DNA of 64,000 nucleotides from Fimenecus sp045543095 (GTDB lineage: Bacteria; Bacillota; Clostridia; Oscillospirales; Acutalibacteraceae): assembly GCA_045543095.1 (NCBI GenBank), contig JAZQMC010000009.1, forward strand, positions 52,363-116,362, in the 5' to 3' direction. Below, piece by piece: positions 1-8,300 of this stretch. The translations under genes were made by a program, and so were the position numbers. The notes below the pieces were generated by a model, which ran no database searches, had not been told where the DNA came from, and saw only the letters and a list, made by a program, of their open reading frames with translations. The first letter of the stretch is position 1. Each line of letters starts with the position of its first letter.

Positions 1-1422
1 ATCATAATCAATACGATAGATATCTGCAATTTTGCCAATTAAACCTTTGTTCAATAGAGTTTCAAGGACTGCATCACCAAGTCCCTCAATATCCATAGCA
101 TCACGTGAGCAAAAATGGATAAGAACTCGCAAAAGTTGTGCAGGACAATCGGGATTATCGCAACGTATTGCAGATTCGCCATCTTCACGATGAACAGGTG
201 AATTGCAGGACGGACAGAATTTAGGCATTTCATAAGGCATAGCGTTTTCTTCGTGCTTTACAACTGAAAGTACCTCGGGAATTATGTCACCGGCTTTACG
301 AATTATAACTGTATCGCCTATCCTGATGCCTTTTTCATTGATAAAATCCTGATTATGAAGTGTTGCTCGGCTGACAGTTGAACCCGCAACTAATACAGGC
401 TCAAAAACTGCAGTTGGGGTAAGCACACCTGTTCTGCCAACATTAATTTCAATATCAATAAGTTTCGTTTCCTTTTCTTCAGGTGGATATTTATATGCCA
501 ATGCCCATTTAGGAAATTTTGCAGTACTACCAATGGCTTCTCGCATTGAAAAATCGTCGGTTTTAATTACTGCACCATCAATATCAAAGGGTAAAGTATA
601 ACGAATCTCACCAATTCGTTCAATCTCTCTTAATGTATCATCAATATTATTGAACTTATTGAAGAACGGAATTGTTTTGAAGCCCAATTCTTTTAAGAAC
701 ACAAGAGATTCATAATGACCTTTGATTTCAATACCCTCAACTTGTTGAATATTAAAAACATAAATATCGAGGTTGCGTTCAGCAGTAATTTTAGGGTTCT
801 TCTGTCTTATGCTACCCGCTGCTGCATTTCGTGGATTTTTAAACGGTTTCTCACCATTAAGTTCTTGTTTTTCTACAATCTTCAAAAACACTTCGCGGGG
901 CATATAAACTTCACCACGAACTTCAATAAAAGGAATATCCTTTTTAAGTATTAATGGTATTGTTTTAACTGTACGAAGATTTGCTGTTATATCTTCACCT
1001 TGTACACCATCACCACGAGTTGAGCCACGTGTAAACACACCATTTGTATATTCAAGCGAAACAGAAAGTCCGTCGATTTTAGGTTCAACAACATATTCAG
1101 CATTTGAAAATACATCTCTGACTCTTTTATCAAAGTCACGAACCTCGTCATGTGAAAAAGCATCCTGCAAACTTTCCATTTTAACTGTATGAACAACTGT
1201 TTCAAAAAGTCCGTCTGCTTGACCGCCTACTCTATGAGTTGGTGAATCTGCGGTTAAAAGTTCAGGATATTCTTTTTCGATTGAGTCCAACTCTCGCATA
1301 AGCATATCGTACTCAAAGTCCGAAATATCATTCTCATTTTCAACATAGTAACGATAAATATGATGATTAAGCTCTTTGCGTAATTGTTCGGCTCTTAATT
1401 TTTTCTGTTCAAAATTACTCAT
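1..1422 (-). CDS. ligA: NAD-dependent DNA ligase LigA (3' part cut by window edge)
   Basis: Seals nicks in duplex DNA using NAD+ during replication and repair. The window holds the first 474 codons, starting at ATG 1422; the reading frame runs off position 1, so the BRCT end is missing. Visible parts: N-terminal adenylation region with the nucleotidyl lysine in the motif EPKIDG at about residue 115, the OB-fold region with the segment RKAGDIIPEV, a four-cysteine zinc site (CPSC then CDNPDC) near residues 410-430, and the start of the helix-hairpin-helix region with the segment DIEGLGDAV. A full LigA is about 660 residues, so roughly 70 percent is present. Family assignment is clear from these motifs. 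Confidence 0.96.
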   Translation of the reverse strand, partial: MSNFEQKKLRAEQLRKELNHHIYRYYVENENDISDFEYDMLMRELDSIEKEYPELLTADSPTHRVGGQADGLFETVVHTVKMESLQDAFSHDEVRDFDKRVRDVFSNAEYVVEPKIDGLSVSLEYTNGVFTRGSTRGDGVQGEDITANLRTVKTIPLILKKDIPFIEVRGEVYMPREVFLKIVEKQELNGEKPFKNPRNAAAGSIRQKNPKITAERNLDIYVFNIQQVEGIEIKGHYESLVFLKELGFKTIPFFNKFNNIDDTLREIERIGEIRYTLPFDIDGAVIKTDDFSMREAIGSTAKFPKWALAYKYPPEEKETKLIDIEINVGRTGVLTPTAVFEPVLVAGSTVSRATLHNQDFINEKGIRIGDTVIIRKAGDIIPEVLSVVKHEENAMPYEMPKFCPSCNSPVHREDGESAIRCDNPDCPAQLLRVLIHFCSRDAMDIEGLGDAVLETLLNKGLIGKIADIYRIDYD

Positions 1423-1458
1423 TTGTTTCACCTTATGTGACAAAAAATACTTATGCAT

Positions 1459-1532
1459 AAATCACCCTATACACTCATTTTACCCGATAAAACGGACATA
1501 ATAACTGAAGTGAATGTATTTAAGGGTGATTT
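1459..1532 (+). promoter_or_regulatory. Inverted repeat covering the ribosome binding site of the next gene
   Basis: A perfect 10-base inverted repeat, AAATCACCCT at 1459-1468 and AGGGTGATTT at 1523-1532, is separated by 54 bases. The right arm contains the AAGGGTGAT Shine-Dalgarno sequence of the membrane-protein gene that starts at 1534. If transcription begins upstream of 1459 the two arms could pair and hide the ribosome binding site. Function is inferred only. Confidence 0.4.
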
Positions 1533-1533
1533 T

Positions 1534-1929
1534 ATGTCTAATGCAGAAAAATATGTATTACTTTTCTTAATTGGTGGAATAGGCTACGGTGCTATTGAAA
1601 TAGCTTTTCGCGGATTTACTCACTGGTCAATGGTGTTGACCGGCGGTGCCGCGTTTCTTTCACTTTATCTGATAAACGACGCCTTTGCTGACACATCAAT
1701 TTTCATTAAAGCATTTTTGGGAATGGCAATAATTACTGCACTTGAATTGACAGTAGGCCTGATTGTTAACAGGGTTTTCGCACTTGAAGTTTGGGATTAT
1801 TCTAATCTGCCTGCAAATTTTATGGGACAGATTTCATTGCAATTTTCTGCCTGTTGGTACGGGTTATCAGTTGTAGCCTTTTTAATATTTGAAAACTTTC
1901 ATATTATTACTGATTTGCAGAAATCCTGA
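1534..1929 (+). CDS. Small four-helix membrane protein, putative ABC transporter permease (CmpB-like, PF06541 type)
   Basis: A 131-residue hydrophobic protein with about four membrane segments (near residues 6-24, 32-50, 55-77 and 105-123). The segment VWDYSNLPANFMGQISLQ, followed by a conserved tryptophan (CWYG), matches the pattern of the family annotated as putative ABC-transporter type IV permease; the true function of that family is not established. The start at ATG 1534 was chosen because AAGGGTGAT lies three bases before it; an in-frame ATG at 1453 would add 27 residues with little hydrophobic character and no ribosome binding site. It is divergent from ligA and its last 23 bases overlap the end of the convergent alpha-galactosidase gene. 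Confidence 0.75.
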   Translation: MSNAEKYVLLFLIGGIGYGAIEIAFRGFTHWSMVLTGGAAFLSLYLINDAFADTSIFIKAFLGMAIITALELTVGLIVNRVFALEVWDYSNLPANFMGQISLQFSACWYGLSVVAFLIFENFHIITDLQKS

Positions 1930-3622
1930 AAATCTTTACACCATGAGGTGCAACGGTTGTTGTGATTTTATCAGTAACAATTTCTTCAGTTTTATACCAC
2001 AGTTCTTTGCAGGTATAACTCTCTGCACTTGGCAAAGAAGCCTCAACAACATTATGAATATCTGCCATATCACAGGTAATCTGAGCATTCTCAGAACCTT
2101 TATTGAAGAAGCAAACTGCAACCGCATTATTTTCAAGAGGTTTAACAAGAATATCCTTTAAACCTGCTTTTATTCGCTTACATTGAATACCAAGTTTATC
2201 CTGGTCAACAGCGATAACATCTTTATTAGTTAAAATCTGTAAAACTTTATTATCTTTATCTACTGTACCGTCTTCTTTTATAAATGCTCTCAAATCATTA
2301 CCTAAAATAAGCGGTGCCGCCATCATTGCCCAGAGTGTGAAATGTGATTTATTTTCTTCATAAGTGAGCTTACCGTTTCCAACCTCTAACATATCAGGGT
2401 CATTGAAAGCACCGGGTTGTGCATATTCTGAAAGTCTGACATTAAATTCATAAATGCCCAAAATGGATGCCCAATATGGCTGAATGTCACCTGTTGTCCT
2501 CCAAATATTACCGGCTTTTCCGCCCCATTTCCAAGGTTGATTTCTTCCCCATTCACAAATTGAATAAAGAATTTTCTTTTCATGGCAATTATTTTCTTCA
2601 GCATATTTTTTTGTGGCACGTTTGAGTTCTTTACCCATTTTTTCATACTGCATTGCAGCACTATCCATTGGTGAACCTACGGGATTTGTAATGGAAATAG
2701 TATTGACTCCGGCTTTAAGATTGATTTTGATTTGTCTTCTGCCCTCACGGGAGAATGCTTTCTGCTCGGCAATAAGGAAATCATATTTCTCTGTTCCGTT
2801 TACTGTAACAACGCAGAACTGTCCTTTACAGGTATTCTTACGCATAACGAGAGTTAACACATATTCGCCGTCTGCGGATACTTCAATATTATTGAATTCA
2901 ATTGTACCCATACCGCTGCAAAGACCTTTTACATAGCTTTCGCCATTTTCCTCATTGATTACCTTTGCCTCACCTTTAAGCACCGCATCCTTTGCTTTAA
3001 AAAGAAGTTCACCATCAACACCTTCACCGCCGATTGAAATACTGTCGATATATGGTGCGTCTGTAGGAATTAACACATGGTGACAATAGTCATATTTAAA
3101 ATATTCAATTCCCCACTCTGCAAAGGTTTCTGCATCAATTCGTTCATTATAAAGCGACGCGGGCAAATCCTCACAAGTTAGAGTACCGTTTGATGAATAA
3201 ATGCCAAGTTTCAAGCCTAAATCATTAACTTGTTCAACAAGCCACTTGATACCGTGAGGAAAAGTTGTCAAATCGCCTTGCATTCTGCCGTTTTCATCTC
3301 GCATTGAAGACTGCCAGCAATCGTCAATATTAACATATTCATAACCAACATCACTAAGTCCGCTTTCTTTCATTGCTTTAGCAATACTAAGAATAACATT
3401 TTCATCAATTCTGTGTCTGAAAAGGTTCCAGCTTGACCACCCCATAGGTGGTGTAAGTGCAGCACCATTATTATACATTTCATCTTTAACATAATGAATT
3501 TTTGTTTTTGCAAGTGCTTTTTTCACTTCACAACGAGGGCAAATATCCATTTTCTTAAGATATGCCAAACCTCCACCCATTGCGGCGGCAAATCCCGATA
3601 ATGCAACTAATCCTTTTTTCAT
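1907..3622 (-). CDS. Alpha-galactosidase, glycoside hydrolase family 27, with an inserted beta-sandwich domain
   Basis: Releases terminal alpha-galactose from oligosaccharides such as raffinose-type sugars or galactomannan side chains. Residues 57-66 carry the family opening motif TPPMGWSSWN; YEYVNIDDCW is at 94-103; the nucleophile is Asp178 in FKYDYC and the acid/base Asp379 in WRTTGDI; a C-terminal beta-sandwich follows after about residue 480. Between strands 4 and 5 of the barrel, residues about 187-325 form an extra domain resembling a family 6/35-type carbohydrate-binding module (ending in GVNTISITNP). The N-terminus has a short hydrophobic stretch (residues 4-22) and a CPRC pair at 28-31, so it may be membrane-anchored rather than secreted; this is uncertain. 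Start ATG follows GAGGTATTATT. Confidence 0.9.
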   Translation of the reverse strand: MKKGLVALSGFAAAMGGGLAYLKKMDICPRCEVKKALAKTKIHYVKDEMYNNGAALTPPMGWSSWNLFRHRIDENVILSIAKAMKESGLSDVGYEYVNIDDCWQSSMRDENGRMQGDLTTFPHGIKWLVEQVNDLGLKLGIYSSNGTLTCEDLPASLYNERIDAETFAEWGIEYFKYDYCHHVLIPTDAPYIDSISIGGEGVDGELLFKAKDAVLKGEAKVINEENGESYVKGLCSGMGTIEFNNIEVSADGEYVLTLVMRKNTCKGQFCVVTVNGTEKYDFLIAEQKAFSREGRRQIKINLKAGVNTISITNPVGSPMDSAAMQYEKMGKELKRATKKYAEENNCHEKKILYSICEWGRNQPWKWGGKAGNIWRTTGDIQPYWASILGIYEFNVRLSEYAQPGAFNDPDMLEVGNGKLTYEENKSHFTLWAMMAAPLILGNDLRAFIKEDGTVDKDNKVLQILTNKDVIAVDQDKLGIQCKRIKAGLKDILVKPLENNAVAVCFFNKGSENAQITCDMADIHNVVEASLPSAESYTCKELWYKTEEIVTDKITTTVAPHGVKIFRISANQ

Positions 3623-3635
3623 AATAATACCTCAT

Positions 3636-3679
3636 AAAAACAAAACAGGTCAGACGGTGTTTTTGCATCATCTGACCTG
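3636..3679 (-). terminator. Rho-independent terminator of the cmk-plsC-ispH operon
   Basis: On the minus strand a perfect 9-bp stem CAGGTCAGA / TCTGACCTG (3671-3679 and 3646-3654) is followed by TTTTGTTTTT. It lies 29 bases beyond the stop codon of the ispH-rpsA gene and just before the alpha-galactosidase gene, so it separates the two transcription units. Confidence 0.85.
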
Positions 3680-3707
3680 ATTATTTACGGCCTTAATGCC
3701 GATTTAA

Positions 3708-5726
3708 TTATTCTTCAACAACAGTTTCTTCTGCTACTGCAACTGCAACTGTTTCTTCAACTGCAGGAGCTTCTTCGGCAACTTCCTCAACAGGAGCTTC
3801 AAGAAGTGCTTTAACTGAAAGGCTTACTCTCTTCTTGTCAAAGTCAATTTCCATAATCTTTGCCTTAACAACATCGCCAACCTTAAGAACTTCTGAAGGT
3901 GTGCCAATGTGCTTATGAGCAATCTGTGAAATATGGATAAGACCGTCAACGCCGGGGATAATCTGTGCGAATGCACCGAATGATGTAAGACTTACAACCT
4001 TGCATTCAACTTCGCTGTCAACAGGATAATCACGCTTAAGGATTTCCCAAGGATTATCTTCAACCTTCTTGTAGCCAAGAGAAATCTTCTTGTTTTCTCT
4101 GTCAAGTTCCTTAACATAAACTTCAACAGTATCGCCAACCTTAACAACCTCTGAAGGATGCTTGATTCTCTGCCATGAAAGTTCTGAGATATGTACCATA
4201 CCGTCAACACCACCAAGGTCAACGAATGCACCATAGTTTGTAAGGCTTCTTACAGTGCCTGTGTAAACATTACCTTCAGCAATATTTGCCCAGAATGCAT
4301 CAACAACTTCCTGTTTCTTTGCTGCTGCAACCTCACGAATTGAGCCTACAACCTTTCTTCTCTGCTTGTTAACTTCAATAATCTTGTATTCAACAGTTGT
4401 TTTGAGAAGGTCTTCAAGAGAATCACTTCTTCTCATTTTTGCAAGAGAAGCAGGAACGAATACTTTAATTGAGCCACTCTGTACAAATACACCCTTATTG
4501 TCGCCTACGATACCTGTTACAACACCTTCGCGAATTGAATCGTCTGCTTCAAGATTTTCCCAAATAGCACCGCGGTCATAAAGACGCTTTGAAAGTTTGA
4601 TTGTGCCTTCAACATCGTTTGTCTTCATAATGCGAAGCTTGATTTCGTCGCCAACCTTAAGCTCTGCTTTTGGGTCAGCTGATGGGTCATCGCTATATTC
4701 ATCAAAAGACACATAGCCTGTGTGCTTTCTGCCTGCAATTTCAACCTGAATTTCGGTTGCTGTGAATCCTACAACAGTTCCGACAACGTTCTGGTCAGAG
4801 CTCATGCTGTTAAGTGATTCTTCAAGCATCTGCTCAAAGCCTGCGGTCTCCTCCTTATTAATTGTGTTTGCGTTTTCAAAAATCTCGGACATAGTTTTTA
4901 GTACCTCCTTAATAATACTATCGGGTGTTGAAGCACCCGCAGTAACGCCTATTGACTGAACATCACAAAAGGCTATGTCCAAAAGCTCTTTTGCCGTTTC
5001 AATCAAATAAGTCGGGCAATTTTGCTCACACACCGCTTTAAGTTTTGCGGTATTCGAACTTGTTCTGCCCCCAACAATTATCATCACATCGTTTTTCTGT
5101 GATAACAAGAGGGCTTCTGCCTGTCTTTCTTCGGTCGCACTACATATTGTATCAAAAATAATTGCATTTGTATAGTGTAAATTTATTTTTTTTACACATT
5201 TTTTCCACTCTTTTATGCTAAAAGTTGTCTGCGAAACCACAATAAACGGTTTTTCAGTATCAAAAGAGTGCTCATTGAAGATATTTTCAAGCTCATCGGC
5301 AGAATTGAAAACATAACACTCCCCTGCACAATAGCTTTTTATACCCACAACCTCGGGGTGTTTTTTATCGCCCGCTATAAGCACGGGTAAATCCTTTGTT
5401 GAGTTCTTCTTGACAATTTTATGAATCTTTTTCACAAAAGGACAAGTAGCATCAATATAATCAAATTCATTTTCTTCACAGTATTCAAGAATGTCACGTT
5501 CTACACCGTGAGTGCGAATTACTACCTTTTTATCTCTCTCGGCATCTTCAATATTATCAATAATGTTTACACCGCGATTTTTCAAATCCTCAATAACCTG
5601 AGGATTGTGAATAATAGGACCTAAAGTGCATACATTGACGCCTTCATCAACTAAATCATAAAGCATATTAACCGCACGGTTTACACCGAAGCAAAAGCCT
5701 GCAGTTTTAGCGAGAGTTATCAGCAT
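3708..5726 (-). CDS. ispH: Bifunctional IspH (HMBPP reductase) / 30S ribosomal protein S1 fusion
   Basis: Residues 1-278 are the [4Fe-4S] reductase that makes IPP and DMAPP in the last step of the MEP isoprenoid pathway: the three cluster cysteines are Cys12 (GFCFGV), Cys95 (DATCPF) and Cys195 (DTICSA), with the usual His40, His74 and His123. Residues about 310-640 hold four S1 RNA-binding repeats (the third and fourth with SLTNYGAFVDLGG and SLTSFGAFAQI), and an acidic Glu/Ala-rich tail ends the protein. The fusion is known in Clostridia. ATG 5726 was chosen because GGGAGG stands seven bases before it; it overlaps the plsC stop by 7 bases. A second strong ribosome binding site inside the gene could also give free S1. 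Confidence 0.95.
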   Translation of the reverse strand: MLITLAKTAGFCFGVNRAVNMLYDLVDEGVNVCTLGPIIHNPQVIEDLKNRGVNIIDNIEDAERDKKVVIRTHGVERDILEYCEENEFDYIDATCPFVKKIHKIVKKNSTKDLPVLIAGDKKHPEVVGIKSYCAGECYVFNSADELENIFNEHSFDTEKPFIVVSQTTFSIKEWKKCVKKINLHYTNAIIFDTICSATEERQAEALLLSQKNDVMIIVGGRTSSNTAKLKAVCEQNCPTYLIETAKELLDIAFCDVQSIGVTAGASTPDSIIKEVLKTMSEIFENANTINKEETAGFEQMLEESLNSMSSDQNVVGTVVGFTATEIQVEIAGRKHTGYVSFDEYSDDPSADPKAELKVGDEIKLRIMKTNDVEGTIKLSKRLYDRGAIWENLEADDSIREGVVTGIVGDNKGVFVQSGSIKVFVPASLAKMRRSDSLEDLLKTTVEYKIIEVNKQRRKVVGSIREVAAAKKQEVVDAFWANIAEGNVYTGTVRSLTNYGAFVDLGGVDGMVHISELSWQRIKHPSEVVKVGDTVEVYVKELDRENKKISLGYKKVEDNPWEILKRDYPVDSEVECKVVSLTSFGAFAQIIPGVDGLIHISQIAHKHIGTPSEVLKVGDVVKAKIMEIDFDKKRVSLSVKALLEAPVEEVAEEAPAVEETVAVAVAEETVVEE
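4892..4910 (-). promoter_or_regulatory. Internal ribosome binding site and ATG at the IspH/S1 junction
   Basis: Within the fusion gene the minus strand reads AAGGAGG (4910-4904), eleven bases, then an in-frame ATG at 4892, which is Met279. The position is exactly the boundary between the IspH fold and the S1 repeats. Translation from here would give a 394-residue stand-alone S1. This is the strongest anti-16S match inside any coding region that I noticed in the window. Use in the cell is inferred. Confidence 0.6.
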
Positions 5727-6364
5727 TTGCAGTCCTCCCAAAGTTTTTTAATTTCTTCCATAATCATACTGGCGGCAGCTTTATTCTCTTTTGTTTTTCC
5801 GCCATCAGTAAAGCCCATATCGCTGTTTTTGATAGCTTTTCCGAAATTAACCACGACCCTTGAGCCAACTTTATCCTTATTTTCCATATAAATGCCCACA
5901 GGAATAACATCTGCACCTGTATAGCGAGCAATATAGCCAACACCTGATTTAGCTTTTTGCGGTGTTCCGTCAGCTGAACGGGTACCCTCGGGAAAAATAC
6001 AAAGTACTTCACCGCGACGGATAAGCTCAATAGCATAATTTAAAGCCACCATATCACCCTTACCGCGTACTATGGGAAAGCTATTAAAATGTGTCATAGC
6101 CATATTAAGCATTGGATTTTTAAAGAGTTCATATTTTGCTATGTAATGAAATAATCTTTTAGACGCCATTGCAATAAACAAAGGGTCAAATTCACTTACA
6201 TGGTTTGGTGCAATTATAAATCCGCCTTTTCTCTCGATATTTTCAATCCCTCTGAATTCAACTTTATAGTATGTTTTACAAAGAGCGTTACCTATCGGAC
6301 GGATAACATCCAACATTTTATAGTTTTTAAAATTTGTATAGTCAAATTTAGGTTTTACAGACAT
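5720..6364 (-). CDS. plsC: 1-acyl-sn-glycerol-3-phosphate acyltransferase PlsC
   Basis: Adds the second acyl chain to lysophosphatidic acid to make phosphatidic acid at the inner face of the membrane. The 214-residue protein has the catalytic H(X4)D motif in NHVSEFD near residue 54 and the glycerol-phosphate binding motif FPEGTRS near residue 124. Start ATG overlaps the cmk stop as TAATG and is preceded by AAGGAG inside the cmk end; its stop overlaps the ispH start, so the three genes are likely translationally coupled. The cmk-plsC-ispH-rpsA order is a recurring Clostridia arrangement. Confidence 0.94.
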   Translation of the reverse strand: MSVKPKFDYTNFKNYKMLDVIRPIGNALCKTYYKVEFRGIENIERKGGFIIAPNHVSEFDPLFIAMASKRLFHYIAKYELFKNPMLNMAMTHFNSFPIVRGKGDMVALNYAIELIRRGEVLCIFPEGTRSADGTPQKAKSGVGYIARYTGADVIPVGIYMENKDKVGSRVVVNFGKAIKNSDMGFTDGGKTKENKAAASMIMEEIKKLWEDCKC

Positions 6365-7029
6365 TAAAGTTTCTCCTTGACTGTATTAACAATTTTTGCG
6401 ATTGATTCTTCAAGAGTATAGCCTGTTGTGTTAACAATAACTGAATCTTCAGCGGGTTTTAATGGTGCGATTTCACGGTGAGAATCGTTATAATCACGGA
6501 CTCTTAAATCGTCAAGAACCTCCTGATAAGTAACAGTGCTGCCTTTTTCCTGAAGTTCTTTATATCTTCTCATTGCTCTTTCAGTATCATCTGCTGTAAG
6601 AAAAATTTTAACTTGTGCATTTGGAAGAACAACTGTACCGATATCTCTGCCATCCATAATGCAGTTATTCTTTGCGGCAATATCACGCTGTAAATCAAAA
6701 AGGAATGCACGTACTGCAGGGATTGCCGACACATTTGAAGCAGCCATTGAAGCCTCGGGAAGTCTGATTTCAGTTGAAACATCGTCACCATTTAAAAACA
6801 CATGCTGAACACCGTCAATAAATTTCAGTTCAACAGTAATGTCGCCGAGAATTTCACTAACGCCGTCAACATCGGTTGTTGTAATATCCTTACGAAGACA
6901 ATAAACGCCTACCGCACGATAAAGTGCACCTGTATCAACATAAATATAACCCAGTTCTTTTGCTGCCGCACGGGCAACTGTACTTTTACCTGCACCTGCA
7001 GGACCGTCAATTGCAACATTAATAATCAT
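6364..7029 (-). CDS. cmk: Cytidylate kinase
   Basis: Phosphorylates CMP and dCMP with ATP. The 221-residue length is normal. The P-loop GPAGAGKST is at residues 8-16 and the NMP-binding arginine segment appears in MDGRDIGTVVLP; RDYNDSHR is the typical C-terminal motif. The start at ATG 7029 was chosen over an upstream reading because GTGAGGAT is placed correctly and the family begins directly with the beta-strand before the P-loop. It lies 32 bases after the flavoprotein gene and overlaps plsC by one base. Confidence 0.95.
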   Translation of the reverse strand: MIINVAIDGPAGAGKSTVARAAAKELGYIYVDTGALYRAVGVYCLRKDITTTDVDGVSEILGDITVELKFIDGVQHVFLNGDDVSTEIRLPEASMAASNVSAIPAVRAFLFDLQRDIAAKNNCIMDGRDIGTVVLPNAQVKIFLTADDTERAMRRYKELQEKGSTVTYQEVLDDLRVRDYNDSHREIAPLKPAEDSVIVNTTGYTLEESIAKIVNTVKEKL

Positions 7030-7061
7030 AACAATATCCTCACTTTTAATTTTAATCTTTT

Positions 7062-8300
7062 TTAACAACTTGCACTTTTGCCTGCAAGATGACCGGTTGA
7101 AAATGCAATCTGCAAATTAAATCCGCCTGTATAGCCGTCACAATCAATTACTTCCCCTGCAAAATAAAGTCCTGAACAAATTTTGCTTTCCATAGTTTTA
7201 GGATTTATTTCGCTAATTTTTACGCCACCCGAAGTAACTATTGCCTCAGAAATATCGTTAAAATCCATTACGGTGAGTTTAACTGATTTCACAGCATCAA
7301 CAAGATTTTTTCGCATTTCTTTTGTAATCTGATTCGCCTTTTCTGACGGCTTGATTTGTGCCGAACGAAGAATTGGAGTAATCAAGGATTTGGGTAAAAG
7401 CAACGCTAAAATATTTGAAATTGATTTATTGCTGTTATCTACGAAATCACGAAGTATTCTTGCGTCAAGCTTTTCGTGGGAAAGTGCGGGCTTTAAGTCA
7501 ATATATATTTCATATCTTTCCTTTTCCATGTCACGCATGTGAGCACTTGCCGACAAAATCATAGGACCGGACACACCAAAATGAGTGAAAAGCATTTCGC
7601 CGAAATCATCATAGATTTCTTTTTTCTTTTTGGTATCAAAAACCTTGATTGCAACATTTTTAAGAGAGAGTCCCATACACTCACTACACATTCCCTCACG
7701 GCAAACAAGTGCCGAAAGCGATGGTCGGAGTTCTGTTACTGTATGACCTACGCTTTTAGCGAGTTCATATCCGTCACCACTTGACCCTGTTCGCGGATAA
7801 GAAAGTCCACCTGTTGCGATAATAACGCTATCTGCATTATATGTGTTACCTTGTTCAGTTTTAACACCACAAACTGCACCATTTTCAACAATCAATTCAG
7901 TTACTCGTTCTGTTTTTCTTTGAACGCCCGATTGTGTAATATAGCGGTTAAGTGCATCAACAATATCCATTGCTTTATCACTTACAGGGAAAACCCTGTC
8001 ACCGCGTTCAACCTTTAACGGCACACCGTAATCTTCAAAGAAATTCATAACATCGTGGTTATCAAAGGTCGAAAAGGCACTGTATAAAAACCTGCCGTTA
8101 CCGGGGATATTCTGTATAAAAGACTGCACATCGCTCACATTATTCGTAACATTACATCTGCCCTTGCCCGTGATTAACACCTTACGAGCGATTTTTTCGT
8201 TTCTTTCAAGAAGCAGTACATCAGCACCGTTTTCTGCAGCACTACCCGCCGCAAGAGTTCCTGCGGCACCCGCACCAATTATAATTACTTTTTTACTCAT
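7062..8300 (-). CDS. FAD-dependent oxidoreductase of the HI0933/BaiN-like family
   Basis: A cytoplasmic flavoprotein of 412 residues with an N-terminal dinucleotide-binding motif GAGAAGTLAAG, the family segment KVLITGKGRCNVTN, the second FAD motif IATGGLSYP and a C-terminal FAD loop FAGEVIDCDGYTGG. Members are annotated variously as aminoacetone oxidase-like or BaiN-like; the substrate cannot be told from sequence. Start ATG 8300 sits inside the end of the rpiR-like gene (8-base overlap) with GGAG six bases upstream, so the two are coupled. This gene next to cmk is common in Clostridia. Confidence 0.88.
   Translation of the reverse strand: MSKKVIIIGAGAAGTLAAGSAAENGADVLLLERNEKIARKVLITGKGRCNVTNNVSDVQSFIQNIPGNGRFLYSAFSTFDNHDVMNFFEDYGVPLKVERGDRVFPVSDKAMDIVDALNRYITQSGVQRKTERVTELIVENGAVCGVKTEQGNTYNADSVIIATGGLSYPRTGSSGDGYELAKSVGHTVTELRPSLSALVCREGMCSECMGLSLKNVAIKVFDTKKKKEIYDDFGEMLFTHFGVSGPMILSASAHMRDMEKERYEIYIDLKPALSHEKLDARILRDFVDNSNKSISNILALLLPKSLITPILRSAQIKPSEKANQITKEMRKNLVDAVKSVKLTVMDFNDISEAIVTSGGVKISEINPKTMESKICSGLYFAGEVIDCDGYTGGFNLQIAFSTGHLAGKSASC

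Noticed and set aside
3708..5726. IspH-S1 fusion as a sequencing or assembly artefact
   Set aside because: Both parts are in one uninterrupted frame, and the same fusion is established in Clostridia.
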